A DNA stretch of 53,495 nt from Chloroflexota bacterium (GTDB lineage: Bacteria > Chloroflexota > Dehalococcoidia > JACPQK01), in assembly GCA_016190505.1 (NCBI GenBank), contig JACPQM010000082.1, forward strand, positions 1 to 53,495, given 5' to 3'. Positions 33,365-40,919 of the stretch are shown one piece after another; within the stretch, counting starts at the first letter, position 1, and every line of letters begins with the position of its first letter. The notes beneath the pieces were generated by a model, which saw only the letters and a list, made by a program, of their open reading frames with translations, had not been told where the DNA came from and made no database searches. Position numbers and translations under genes: made by a program.

Positions 33365-35053
33365 ATGACCAGAGCCATCGGCATTGACCTGGGCACCACT
33401 TACACGGTGGTAGCCACCCTGGACCACGGCAGACCCCGGATCATACCCAACGCTCGTGGGCAACACCTCACCCCCTCCGTCGTTTCCTTCCTGCCGGACG
33501 GAACGCCCCTGGTAGGCCAGCCCGCTAAGGTGCAGGCCACCGCCGACCCCAGCCGGAGCATAGCCTCCATCAAGAGGCACCTGGGGTCCGACTACAGGGT
33601 CCACGTAAACGGCTGGGACTACACGCCCGTCGAGGTCTCCAGTCTCATCCTGCGCCATGTGGTGGCTGACGCCGAGCGCTACCTCGGCGAGCCCATAGAC
33701 CGGGCGGTGATCACCGTGCCAGCCTACTTCAACGACCGTCAACGCCAGGCCACCCGCGAGGCCGCCACGCTGGCCGGGATTGAGGTGCTGAGGCTGCTTA
33801 GCGAGCCCACCGCTACGGCCCTGGCCTACGGACTGCAAAGAGAGGACGCCCACACCGTTCTGGTCTGGGACCTGGGTGGTGGCACGTTCGACGTCTCCAT
33901 CCTGGACCTGGGAGACGGCGTCTTCGAGGTGCGGGCAGTGAGCGGGGACACCTGGCTGGGCGGCGACGACTACGACCGTAGGCTGTCAGAGTACCTCTCC
34001 GGAGAATACGAGCGGCTAAGTGGCCGAACCTATCCGATGGACGCTGGCATAAGGCAGCAGCTCAGGGAGACGGCGGAAACGGCCAAAATAGAGCTGTCTA
34101 CCTCCGAGCGAGCCGTCGTGGCCGTGCCGAGTGATGCCAGGCCGGTGGATGTGGAGCTGACCCGCGCCCAGCTCGAGCACCTCACCGCCGACTTGCTCCA
34201 GCGCATGGTAGTGTGTACCGACCAGGCCCTGCGTGACGCCGGGCTCACGCCCGAGGACATAGACCGCGTGGTCCTGGCTGGTGGGGCCACCAGGATGCCG
34301 ACGCTGCGCCGGAGGGTACGGGGCATGTTCGGCAAGGAGCCGTACCGCTACCTCGACCCGGACGAGGTGGTGGCCATGGGGGCGGCCATCCAGGCAGGCA
34401 TGCTCATCGGCCTGGTGGACAAAGCCGTGCTGCTGGACGTGCTGCCCCTGTCCCTGGGCATCGAAACCCAGGGTGGACTCACGACCAGACTGATTCCCAG
34501 AAACACCCCCCTGCCGGCGACGGCGGGGCGCATCTTCACCACGGCAGCCGACTACCAGACGTCCATGGACTTGCATGTGCTTCAGGGGGAGCGAGCGCTG
34601 GCCGTGGACAACGTGTCCCTGGGCCAGTTCCGGCTAGACGGCCTAGCGCCCGCCCACCGCGGGTCCGCCAGGGTGGAAGTTAGTTTCGAGGCAGATATGG
34701 ATGGCATCGTCCACGTCTCAGCCGTGGACCTTGCCAGCGAGCACGAGGTATGCGTGACTGTAACCTCTACCAAGCTCCTGGACGCGCACGAGATCGCGCG
34801 CCTGGCGGAGGAAGCCCGGTCCAGGGCAGAAGAGGACCGCGTCAGACAGAACCACATACAGGCCGACATAGAGGCCGCTTCCGCCCTGTCCGCCGCCGAG
34901 ATGGCGTTGACCTCGGGCGCATGTGTCGGCATCCAGGAAGTCGAGGATGCAGCAAGCCAGCTCCGAGAGGCTATGGCCACCGGCGATGGCCAACGCCTGA
35001 GAGACCAAAGCGAGCAACTGCGCCGCCTGCTGGGCGTGCCTCACCACGCCTGA
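33365..35053 (+). CDS. DnaK/Hsp70-family chaperone dedicated to the gas-vesicle cluster
   Basis: 562 residues, shorter than housekeeping DnaK (~610-640) because the C-terminal lid is reduced. All ATPase motifs are present: AIGIDLGTTYTVVA, DLGGGTFDVSILDLG, VVLAGGATRMPTLR. The substrate-binding domain follows (LSLGIETQGG, then ~380-500). No dnaJ or grpE is adjacent; the only J-like sequence is the HPD-lacking tail of the GvpF protein at 28540. It probably folds or keeps soluble the hydrophobic vesicle proteins; the cluster position supports this, but it is inference. Confidence 0.9.
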   Translation: MTRAIGIDLGTTYTVVATLDHGRPRIIPNARGQHLTPSVVSFLPDGTPLVGQPAKVQATADPSRSIASIKRHLGSDYRVHVNGWDYTPVEVSSLILRHVVADAERYLGEPIDRAVITVPAYFNDRQRQATREAATLAGIEVLRLLSEPTATALAYGLQREDAHTVLVWDLGGGTFDVSILDLGDGVFEVRAVSGDTWLGGDDYDRRLSEYLSGEYERLSGRTYPMDAGIRQQLRETAETAKIELSTSERAVVAVPSDARPVDVELTRAQLEHLTADLLQRMVVCTDQALRDAGLTPEDIDRVVLAGGATRMPTLRRRVRGMFGKEPYRYLDPDEVVAMGAAIQAGMLIGLVDKAVLLDVLPLSLGIETQGGLTTRLIPRNTPLPATAGRIFTTAADYQTSMDLHVLQGERALAVDNVSLGQFRLDGLAPAHRGSARVEVSFEADMDGIVHVSAVDLASEHEVCVTVTSTKLLDAHEIARLAEEARSRAEEDRVRQNHIQADIEAASALSAAEMALTSGACVGIQEVEDAASQLREAMATGDGQRLRDQSEQLRRLLGVPHHA

Positions 35054-35105
35054 CACTAGCCTCCCCCGTAGTCTCTTGCCACCAGGCTGACCGGCAACGC
35101 CTCCC

Positions 35106-35150
35106 ACACGTGTCATTGACACCAGTTCATACACGTGTTATAACATAAGG
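35106..35150 (+). promoter_or_regulatory. Near-consensus promoter with two ACACGTGT palindromes
   Basis: TTGACA (35116-35121), a 17-nt spacer and TATAAC (35139-35144). Identical palindromes ACACGTGT lie just upstream of the -35 box (35106-35113) and directly before the -10 box (35131-35138), 25 bp apart. The predicted start, near 35151, is within a few bases of the HTH-GvpH start codon, so the transcript would be leaderless or nearly so. The next gene encodes an HTH protein, the obvious candidate to bind here. Confidence 0.78.
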
Positions 35151-35152
35151 TG

Positions 35153-35863
35153 ATGGTGAGAAATCGAGACACCCGCATCAGGGACTTGCGACTCCGGTTG
35201 GGCCTGTCCCAGGAGGGGTTCGCCAGGCTCCTCGGCGTCTCCTGGCAGTCCGTGCGGCGCTGGGAAAGCGGCCTGACCAGGCCGTTGCCGATTATCAACC
35301 TCAAGCTCAACGAGCTGGAGCGCAAGGTCCAGGAACAGCAAAAGTCAGGAGATACTGCCATGAAAGGGAGCAAGAGGGATGCCAACGTCGGCGTGGACGT
35401 AGGTCTGGGCGGGCTGTTCAAGGGCATTGGCAGCCTGCTGGACGTGGTCTCCAGAATGGAGGAAGCGGGCAAGGAACAATACTCGCGCTCCGGCGAGGTG
35501 GACACCGCGGGCGGCAAGATGGTCTATGGCTTCAGCGTGCGCATGGGACTGGGCGGTAAGCCCGTTATCGAGAAGTTCGGTAACATTCAGGATACCGAGG
35601 CGGGTCCCGTGGCCACCGAGGTACGCGAGCCCATGGTGGACGTGCTGGATGAAGGCCAGGAGTTTGTCATCGTTGCCGAGCTACCCGGCGTCGAGGAAAA
35701 GGACATCCGCCTGGGGGTGAAGGGGGACAGCCTTCAGCTCGACGCCTCCACCCGGGACCGGAAATACCACAGAGAGGTCCTGCTGCCGGCACCCGTGGAT
35801 GCCAAGAGCCTGCGGTCTGCCTATCGCAACGGAGTGCTCGAGGTCAGGCTGGCCAAACCGTAG
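35153..35863 (+). CDS. HTH-GvpH fusion: XRE-type DNA-binding domain joined to Hsp20
   Basis: 236 residues from ATG 35153 (GTG 35150 and GTG 35156 are alternatives). Residues ~5-60 are an XRE/Xre-like HTH (RDLRLRLGLSQEGFARLLGVSWQSVRRWESGLTRP). A short helix leads to a GvpH-type region starting with an internal Met (MKGSKRDANVGVDVG) and a C-terminal alpha-crystallin domain (~155-236, EFVIVAELPGVEEKDIRLGVKGDSLQL landmarks, ending NGVLEVRLAKP). It is one continuous frame. A chaperone domain on a regulator suggests it senses free vesicle proteins and adjusts its own promoter; this is inference. Internal initiation at the GvpH Met could also make a separate chaperone. Confidence 0.82.
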   Translation: MVRNRDTRIRDLRLRLGLSQEGFARLLGVSWQSVRRWESGLTRPLPIINLKLNELERKVQEQQKSGDTAMKGSKRDANVGVDVGLGGLFKGIGSLLDVVSRMEEAGKEQYSRSGEVDTAGGKMVYGFSVRMGLGGKPVIEKFGNIQDTEAGPVATEVREPMVDVLDEGQEFVIVAELPGVEEKDIRLGVKGDSLQLDASTRDRKYHREVLLPAPVDAKSLRSAYRNGVLEVRLAKP

Positions 35864-35867
35864 GGGA

Positions 35868-35885
35868 GTCCCGACGTGTCGGGAC
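35868..35885. repeat. Palindrome after the HTH-GvpH gene
   Basis: Arms GTCCCGAC and GTCGGGAC around GT, itself flanked by GTAGGG (35860) and CCCTAC (35894). Another GTAGGGG-family member and a possible terminator. Confidence 0.5.
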
Positions 35886-35919
35886 GTGTCCTTCCCTACG
35901 CCCTGCGGGACACCACACC

Positions 35920-36039
35920 ATGACCAAGTATGAAATCATCATCTACTGGAGCGACGAGGACCAAGCGTTCATAGCCGAGGTGCCTGCACTGGCCGGATGC
36001 GCTGCTGACGGGACCAGGGGTCGCCTGATGTTCGCGTAA
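35920..36039 (+). pseudogene. Truncated HicB-like antitoxin remnant
   Basis: 39 codons only: MTKYEIIIYWSDEDQAFIAE, then [11 protein letters not shown], then unrelated residues and a stop. This is the N-terminal strand-helix start of HicB-family proteins; the rest, normally beginning TYEEAL, is missing. No HicA toxin is adjacent. It is too short to fold as a HicB domain and is best read as a relic between cluster genes. Confidence 0.55.
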
Positions 36040-36059
36040 CTGAAAGCAGGAGGTGGAGC

Positions 36060-38201
36060 GTGGCAAGCACTGATACCACGGTGTTGACCCTCAAGGTGAC
36101 CAAGGCCCTGCCCAAGGACGTAGGGCGGTGCATGGCACGTATTGACCCCAAGGACATGGCAGGGATGGCGCTGCAGACCGGAGACATAGCCCAGGTCGTG
36201 GGGAAACGGGCCACAGCGGTGAGGATCATGCCTGCCTATCTCGAATCCAGGGGCAGAAGCTCAATTCAAATAGACGCCATCATCCGAGAGAACGCCGGCG
36301 CAGCCCTGGGGGACCAGGTGCAGGTCCAGAAGGCGGCCTTACGCGATGCCGAAAGCGTGTCCCTCGCTCCAATGTCATCGCGGTCCTCCCTGGCCGGAAA
36401 GGACGCTCGCTACCTGGGCCAGGTACTGGAAGGATTGCCTCTGGTCCAAGGTGACCGGGTGAGGGCGACCTTCTTCGGCGGCCGGTATCAGGAGTTCACA
36501 GTGGCCGAAACCAGCCCGGAGGGCATAGTGGCCATCGGCCCCAGCACCATTGTCAGTGTCAAAGGTAACAGCCACTTCCACAAGGAGAAGGATGGAGCCA
36601 CCTATGAGGACATAGGGGGCTTGGGCAAGGAGCTCCAGAAAATTCGGGAGATGATCGAGCTCCCTCTGAGGTACCCCGAGCTCTTTGAGCGGCTGGGCAT
36701 AGACCCTCCTCGGGGCGTGCTCCTTCACGGGCCTCCCGGCTGCGGCAAAACGCTCATTGCCCGGGCAGTGGCCAACGAGACCGAGGCCGCCTTCTTCCAG
36801 ATCAGCGGACCGGAGGTCATCCACAAGTTCTACGGCGAAAGCGAGGCCCACCTCAGGGCCATCTTCGACAAATCCAGGGAGAAGGCCCCAGCAATCATCT
36901 TCATTGACGAGATTGACGCCATCGCCTCCAAGCGGGAAGAGGTACGTGGCGACCAGCAAGTGGAACGGCGGGTGGTGGCCCAACTCCTGGCACTCATGGA
37001 TGGCCTCCAGTCCCGGGGCCAGGTTATCGTCATCGGGGCTACCAATATCCCCAACGTGCTGGACCCCGCCTTGAGGCGTCCGGGCCGGTTCGACCGGGAG
37101 ATCGCCATCAGCGTGCCTGACCGGAACGGCCGGCTCGAGATGCTACAGATACACACCCGTGGCATGCCCCTGGCGCCTGACGTGGACCTGGAGCACCTGG
37201 CCGAGATAACCCACGGCTTCGTAGGCGCGGACCTGGAGGCGCTGTGCCGTGAGGCGGCGATGGCTACTCTGCGCAAGGTTATGCCCCGTATCCAGCTCGA
37301 CGTTGACCACGTCCCCTACGAGGTGCTCGCCGAGCTACAAGTCGCTATGGAGGCCTTCTCCGAGGCCATGAAGGAGGTGGAGCCTTCGGCCATCCGGGAG
37401 GTATTCACCGAGATCCCCGACGTCTCCTGGGAAGACGTGGGCGGCCTGGACGAGGTGAAGCGCGTGCTCATGGAGGCCATCATATGGCCTTTGAGCTATC
37501 CGGACCTCTTCCGGCGGGCCAGGACCGCACCGCCCAAAGGCATCCTGCTCACCGGGCGGCCAGGCACCGGTAAGACCTTGCTGGCCAAGGCCGTGGCCGC
37601 CCAGAGTGGGGTCAACTTCATTTCGGTCAAGGGTCCCGCCTTGCTTTCCCGCTGGGTCGGCGAGTCCGAGAAGGGCGTCCGCGAGGTCTTCCGCAAAGCC
37701 AGACAGGCCAGCCCCTGCATCGTGTTTTTCGACGAAATAGACGCCCTGACCCCAACGCGCGGCTCGGGCGACTCCCATGTGACTGAGCGCGTCATCAGCC
37801 AGTTCCTCACCGAGTTGGACGGGATCGAAGAGCTCAAGGGCGTCACCGTGCTGGCGGCCACCAACCGACCCGACATCATTGACCCGGCGCTGCTCCGGGC
37901 CGGCCGCTTCGATATCCAGTTCGAGTTGCCCTGCCCCGACCAGGCCGCCCGCCGGGCAATCTTCGCCATCCACACCCGGGACAAGCCGCTGGCCGAGGAC
38001 GTGGACCTGGACGGGCTAGCCGCCAGCACCGAAGGCATGGTGGGCGCGGACATCGAAGGCATGTGCCGCCGGGCGTCCATGTTGGCCATCCGCCAGTTCG
38101 TAAACGCCGGCCCAGCGGACACTGCGGACGCCGGCGAGTTCTATGTGGCCGCCTGCCACTTCGAGCAGGCGCTTCAGGACGTGCGGGCTACCCAGCCATG
38201 A
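36060..38201 (+). CDS. Cdc48/VAT-type double AAA+ ATPase
   Basis: 713 residues from GTG 36060 (AGGAGG upstream). An N-terminal double-psi barrel region (~8-165, [20 protein letters not shown]) is followed by two AAA modules. D1 has Walker A GPPGCGKT (224-231) and [10 protein letters not shown]2 has GRPGTGKT (~498-505) and IVFFDEIDA, plus arginine-finger and [20 protein letters not shown] segments. This is the full Cdc48/p97/VAT layout, common in archaea and patchy in bacteria. It follows the HTH-GvpH gene, so it could unfold or remodel vesicle proteins. Lateral origin is possible but not shown. Confidence 0.92.
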   Translation: MASTDTTVLTLKVTKALPKDVGRCMARIDPKDMAGMALQTGDIAQVVGKRATAVRIMPAYLESRGRSSIQIDAIIRENAGAALGDQVQVQKAALRDAESVSLAPMSSRSSLAGKDARYLGQVLEGLPLVQGDRVRATFFGGRYQEFTVAETSPEGIVAIGPSTIVSVKGNSHFHKEKDGATYEDIGGLGKELQKIREMIELPLRYPELFERLGIDPPRGVLLHGPPGCGKTLIARAVANETEAAFFQISGPEVIHKFYGESEAHLRAIFDKSREKAPAIIFIDEIDAIASKREEVRGDQQVERRVVAQLLALMDGLQSRGQVIVIGATNIPNVLDPALRRPGRFDREIAISVPDRNGRLEMLQIHTRGMPLAPDVDLEHLAEITHGFVGADLEALCREAAMATLRKVMPRIQLDVDHVPYEVLAELQVAMEAFSEAMKEVEPSAIREVFTEIPDVSWEDVGGLDEVKRVLMEAIIWPLSYPDLFRRARTAPPKGILLTGRPGTGKTLLAKAVAAQSGVNFISVKGPALLSRWVGESEKGVREVFRKARQASPCIVFFDEIDALTPTRGSGDSHVTERVISQFLTELDGIEELKGVTVLAATNRPDIIDPALLRAGRFDIQFELPCPDQAARRAIFAIHTRDKPLAEDVDLDGLAASTEGMVGADIEGMCRRASMLAIRQFVNAGPADTADAGEFYVAACHFEQALQDVRATQP

Positions 38202-38920
38202 GGCGGCTGCTCTATGTCCCCATAGTCCACAGCCAGGCAGACCTGGGTGACGCCGGCACAGGTCTAGCTGATCGCAGCTCAGCCCTGGCCGGTGAGCGGC
38301 GCTGGCGCCTGCATGCGGAGACTGTGGACCGCTTCTGGGACAGCATGGCCACCTACCTGAGAACCCTGGACATCACCGTCATGGTGGTCTACCAGGATGG
38401 CCTCCCCGCCGGCGGCGAAGCTGGCCGCCGCATCGTCGAGGAAGCGGCCCGCCGGGGCAGCCGGAACTACCGCTTGGTCCTGGACCTGCTCCACAGCGGG
38501 GCGGAGCTCCGGAAGACCGAGGACCCAGCGCTCCTGTGGCAAGAGAGGGAGAACCTCCTGTCCCTGCTGGGCCAGGGCACCGCGCCCGGGGACACGCAGC
38601 AGTACCGGCAACGCCGGGATAGCCTGACGCAGGAGCGGGACCAGGCGGTGGCCGAGGCCATCAACGCCAGTCTCAAAGAGGGCGAGCTGGCTGTGCTCTT
38701 CATGGGCGCCTACCACGACGTGCTTCGGCACCTGGCTGAAGACATAGCCGTGGAGATGGTGAAGGACCCGGCAGACGTCCGGGCCTACTTTGAGGCGCTG
38801 TTCGATGGCCGAGACGACGGCCGTCTGGAGGCGCTCGCCCAGCGGCTGGCCTCGCCGCAGACTCCATCTGTCATTCTGAAGGAGCCCTTCGCTGCGCTCG
38901 AGGGTGAACTCCGCGACTAA
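38198..38920 (+). CDS. Unrecognised protein coupled to the Cdc48 gene, with a repeat-derived C-terminus
   Basis: 240 residues from ATG 38198, overlapping the Cdc48 stop (ATGA). It opens [20 protein letters not shown]; further landmarks are [21 protein letters not shown] and [22 protein letters not shown] do not recognise the family. Coupling to the AAA ATPase suggests a partner or substrate adaptor. The last ~17 codons (from ~38869) are a dispersed repeat (TGTCATTCTGA...), nearly the same as 39627-39676, so the true C-terminus was replaced when the repeat inserted. The gene may be shortened or altered. Confidence 0.6.
   Translation: MRRLLYVPIVHSQADLGDAGTGLADRSSALAGERRWRLHAETVDRFWDSMATYLRTLDITVMVVYQDGLPAGGEAGRRIVEEAARRGSRNYRLVLDLLHSGAELRKTEDPALLWQERENLLSLLGQGTAPGDTQQYRQRRDSLTQERDQAVAEAINASLKEGELAVLFMGAYHDVLRHLAEDIAVEMVKDPADVRAYFEALFDGRDDGRLEALAQRLASPQTPSVILKEPFAALEGELRD
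38869..38920 (+). repeat. Truncated copy of the TGTCATTCTGAG repeat inside a coding region
   Basis: It matches the first ~50 bp of the element at 39627-39755 with a few substitutions. Reading through it supplies the C-terminal [17 protein letters not shown] of the upstream protein. Confidence 0.7.
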
Positions 38921-39016
38921 GCTCGTACCCTGGCTTTGCCACGCTCGGCGTAAGACGTCCAACCATTCCTCGCTCCGGTCCTTCCATTGGGGATTGGCGG
39001 CTCATACACCCGCCCC

Positions 39017-39547
39017 TCAAGGGATGGAGCTTGTGGTAAGGCCCTGAAGTATCTGGGGCCAGAGGCGGTCAATCTTGGCTCGCAACTGCTCTGGGCTTTC
39101 GCCAGGGATGCCCTCAGGGACAACGACAATGTGGGCCGAGGGTAGACCCATGATGCGGGCCTGCGTCCTGGCCGCCACCTGGAACCGGTCGTGCACGAGG
39201 ACCACCGCAGGCTTGCCCATCCTCTCCAGACGGACCATGTCGTGCATACAGCCCGACGTGCACGACCCTCATATGCCGGTCCCGACTACCACCACATCGC
39301 ACCTCTGCCGGATGTCCTCCAGCAACGCTTGCGGCGAGGGCGACGACAGCAGCGGCTTGACCCGCTTGACGATTGCGGCAGGCCGGCAGATGTCGTGGAG
39401 CAGCTCGGCGATCCTGTCGAAATACGCCTGGCCGGCGCCATCGTCCACAAAGCCTATCACCTTGCCCTCCAGCGTATGGGGGCGAGGCGCCAGCCTGTCC
39501 TTCATCTCCTCGTACCTGGTCTCGCCCACCGGGTTCAGCACCTTCAT
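39017..39547 (-). CDS. UGSC-family selenoprotein (Sec93)
   Basis: One 176-residue protein read through an in-frame TGA (39269-39271). The context is VVVVGTGI-U-GSCTSGCMHDMVRLERMG, matching the UGSC family named for this motif. A perfect 8-bp hairpin directly after TGA is a SECIS candidate. ATG 39547 has AAGGAGG upstream. U93, C96 and C100 form a redox-type motif that resembles the UxxCxxC of glycine/betaine/sarcosine reductase selenoprotein B, with a similar following region (GKPAVVLVHDRF versus GIPVVH-type). The family's reaction is unknown. It lies after the aldehyde oxidoreductase and the 369-residue protein, likely in one operon interrupted by a repeat. Standard gene calling would give two fragments. 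Confidence 0.9.
39240..39271 (-). promoter_or_regulatory. Sec-TGA codon and SECIS-like hairpin of the UGSC gene
   Basis: On the minus strand TGA is followed after 2 nt by an 8-bp perfect stem, GTCGTGCA and TGCACGAC, around a 12-nt loop containing GGGCT. Position and length suit a bacterial SECIS. Confidence 0.7.
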
Positions 39548-39626
39548 ACTGGTCCCTCCTTGTCATCGCCCATTTCGCTCAAGTTGCGCCGATGATGGTT
39601 GTCAACGGAATAATTGAACATTCTCT

Positions 39627-39755
39627 TGTCATTCTGAGGGAGCCCTTCGCTACGCTCAAGGGTAAACTCCGTGACCGAAGAATCCGTCTCTCGGCGCATT
39701 GCCAGTCCAGGGGTACGGGTTCTTCGCCCTTCTGCGGAAGGGCTCAGAATGACAG
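39627..39755. repeat. 129-bp MITE-like element with 12-bp terminal inverted repeats
   Basis: Ends TGTCATTCTGAG and CTCAGAATGACA are exact inverted repeats. Inside are internal inverted pieces around CCCTTCGC/AAGGGC. No coding capacity. It lies between the UGSC gene and its upstream operon partner, in a 262-nt gap that is otherwise empty. Confidence 0.75.
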
Positions 39756-39809
39756 GTAATGTCGTCGCTTCAGTTGATAGCCATCATCGGGGCAACCCTT
39801 CCGAGACAG

Positions 39810-40919
39810 CTACGGCGCAGAGGCAAGAGGACGGACCTCCCTGGTCACTGCCAGGCCGCCGTAGCCCCAGCCGTGGCAGACCACAAACCGGCCGCTCCGG
39901 CCGCCGCACACCACGATGTGGATGTCATCGGGGGTCACGGTCGCCGGCACCAGGGTATCCGGGTTGGACCGGTCAATCCATTTGGGCCAGAGCAGGTCAG
40001 CCAGGTTGCTGCCGGCGAAGTCGGGCTCGCTCAGTACCCCGGCCTTCTCCATCTTCCAGTAAGGGACCCTGGCGTGCTCCCACAAGTACCGTTTGATGTC
40101 CTGCTTGGACCAGCCCTCTCGATGGAGCTGCTCGGCGCTCAGGGACGTCATGCCCACCAGGAGCTGGGTACCACCCCCCAGAAAGCGGTAGCAGTTGCAG
40201 CCCGGGTAGGCGATGGACTCGCAAAGGGCAAACAGACACTGCTCAGCGCTGGCCCGCACGGAGACGGCGATGGGCGCCTCACAAGAGAACACCGTCACGG
40301 CGCTCGATCCCAGGGGCAGCCCCCGCTCCACGTGCAGCGGCTCCCACGGGTTGCCCTCTTCGTCCTCCGCGATGCAGTAGCTCCAGGCGCCCGGGTGGGA
40401 GTAGGTGGACCGGTCCGGCTCCCCCGGGAAATTGCGCCCCAAGTTCCACAGGATGAGCCGGACGGCCCGGCCGATGGTGCCGTTGGCCCGGTAGCCTCTG
40501 CCGAATACCCCCAGGGTGGCGTTGATGCCCAACTCCCTGGCTATGGGACCATTGACGATGATCAATGGCTCCACGCTGCTCTGTGTTGTTTGAATGCCGT
40601 TCAGGTTGGACTCGGGCTCCAGCAACGCCTCTACCGCGGCAATGACCACGGGGAAGTACTCGGGGAGACACCCGGCCATCACGCTATTGATGGCCAGCTT
40701 CTCGATGGTGGCCATCCCCCGGTATGGTGGGATTTCCCCCAGCGCCTCGCTTGGGTCGCGCCCGGCATAGCGGAGCATCTCCACCACCTTTTCTTCAGTG
40801 GGGGGCACGATGGCTAGCCCGTCGGTCCACCGCCGCTGGAAGAACAGCTCTACTGCCTCCCCGGCGTCAGCTACATCAATGCGCTCAGACTTGAGCTCCA
40901 CTTGAGCGGCTCCTTTCAA
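39810..40919 (-). CDS. Conserved protein of unknown function between AOR and UGSC genes
   Basis: 369 residues. Landmarks: AVELFFQRRWTDGLAIVPPTEEKVVEML, then GEIPPYRGMATIEKLAINSVMAGCLPEYFPVVIAAVEAL, a NGPIARELGINATLGVFG segment, a Cys-rich stretch (FALCESIAYPGCNCYRF) and HIVVCGGRSGRFVVCHGWGYGG near the end. I recall such proteins as uncharacterised neighbours of UGSC selenoproteins, but this is memory. It has no signal peptide or membrane helix. It overlaps the AOR gene by 4 nt (ATGA), so the two are made together. With several conserved-looking cysteines it may be the partner or second subunit of the UGSC protein; the reaction is not inferable. Confidence 0.7.
   Translation of the reverse strand: MKGAAQVELKSERIDVADAGEAVELFFQRRWTDGLAIVPPTEEKVVEMLRYAGRDPSEALGEIPPYRGMATIEKLAINSVMAGCLPEYFPVVIAAVEALLEPESNLNGIQTTQSSVEPLIIVNGPIARELGINATLGVFGRGYRANGTIGRAVRLILWNLGRNFPGEPDRSTYSHPGAWSYCIAEDEEGNPWEPLHVERGLPLGSSAVTVFSCEAPIAVSVRASAEQCLFALCESIAYPGCNCYRFLGGGTQLLVGMTSLSAEQLHREGWSKQDIKRYLWEHARVPYWKMEKAGVLSEPDFAGSNLADLLWPKWIDRSNPDTLVPATVTPDDIHIVVCGGRSGRFVVCHGWGYGGLAVTREVRPLASAP

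Noticed and set aside
32114..33853. 579-codon minus-strand open frame across gvpK, gvpF/L, the J-type shell gene and dnaK
   Set aside because: It lies opposite well-identified genes; its translation is Gly/Val/His-rich with no motif. Shadow frame.
39269..39271. Reading the UGSC gene as a pseudogene
   Set aside because: The TGA is at the family's Sec position with GSC after it, a hairpin follows, and the gene has a good ribosome site.
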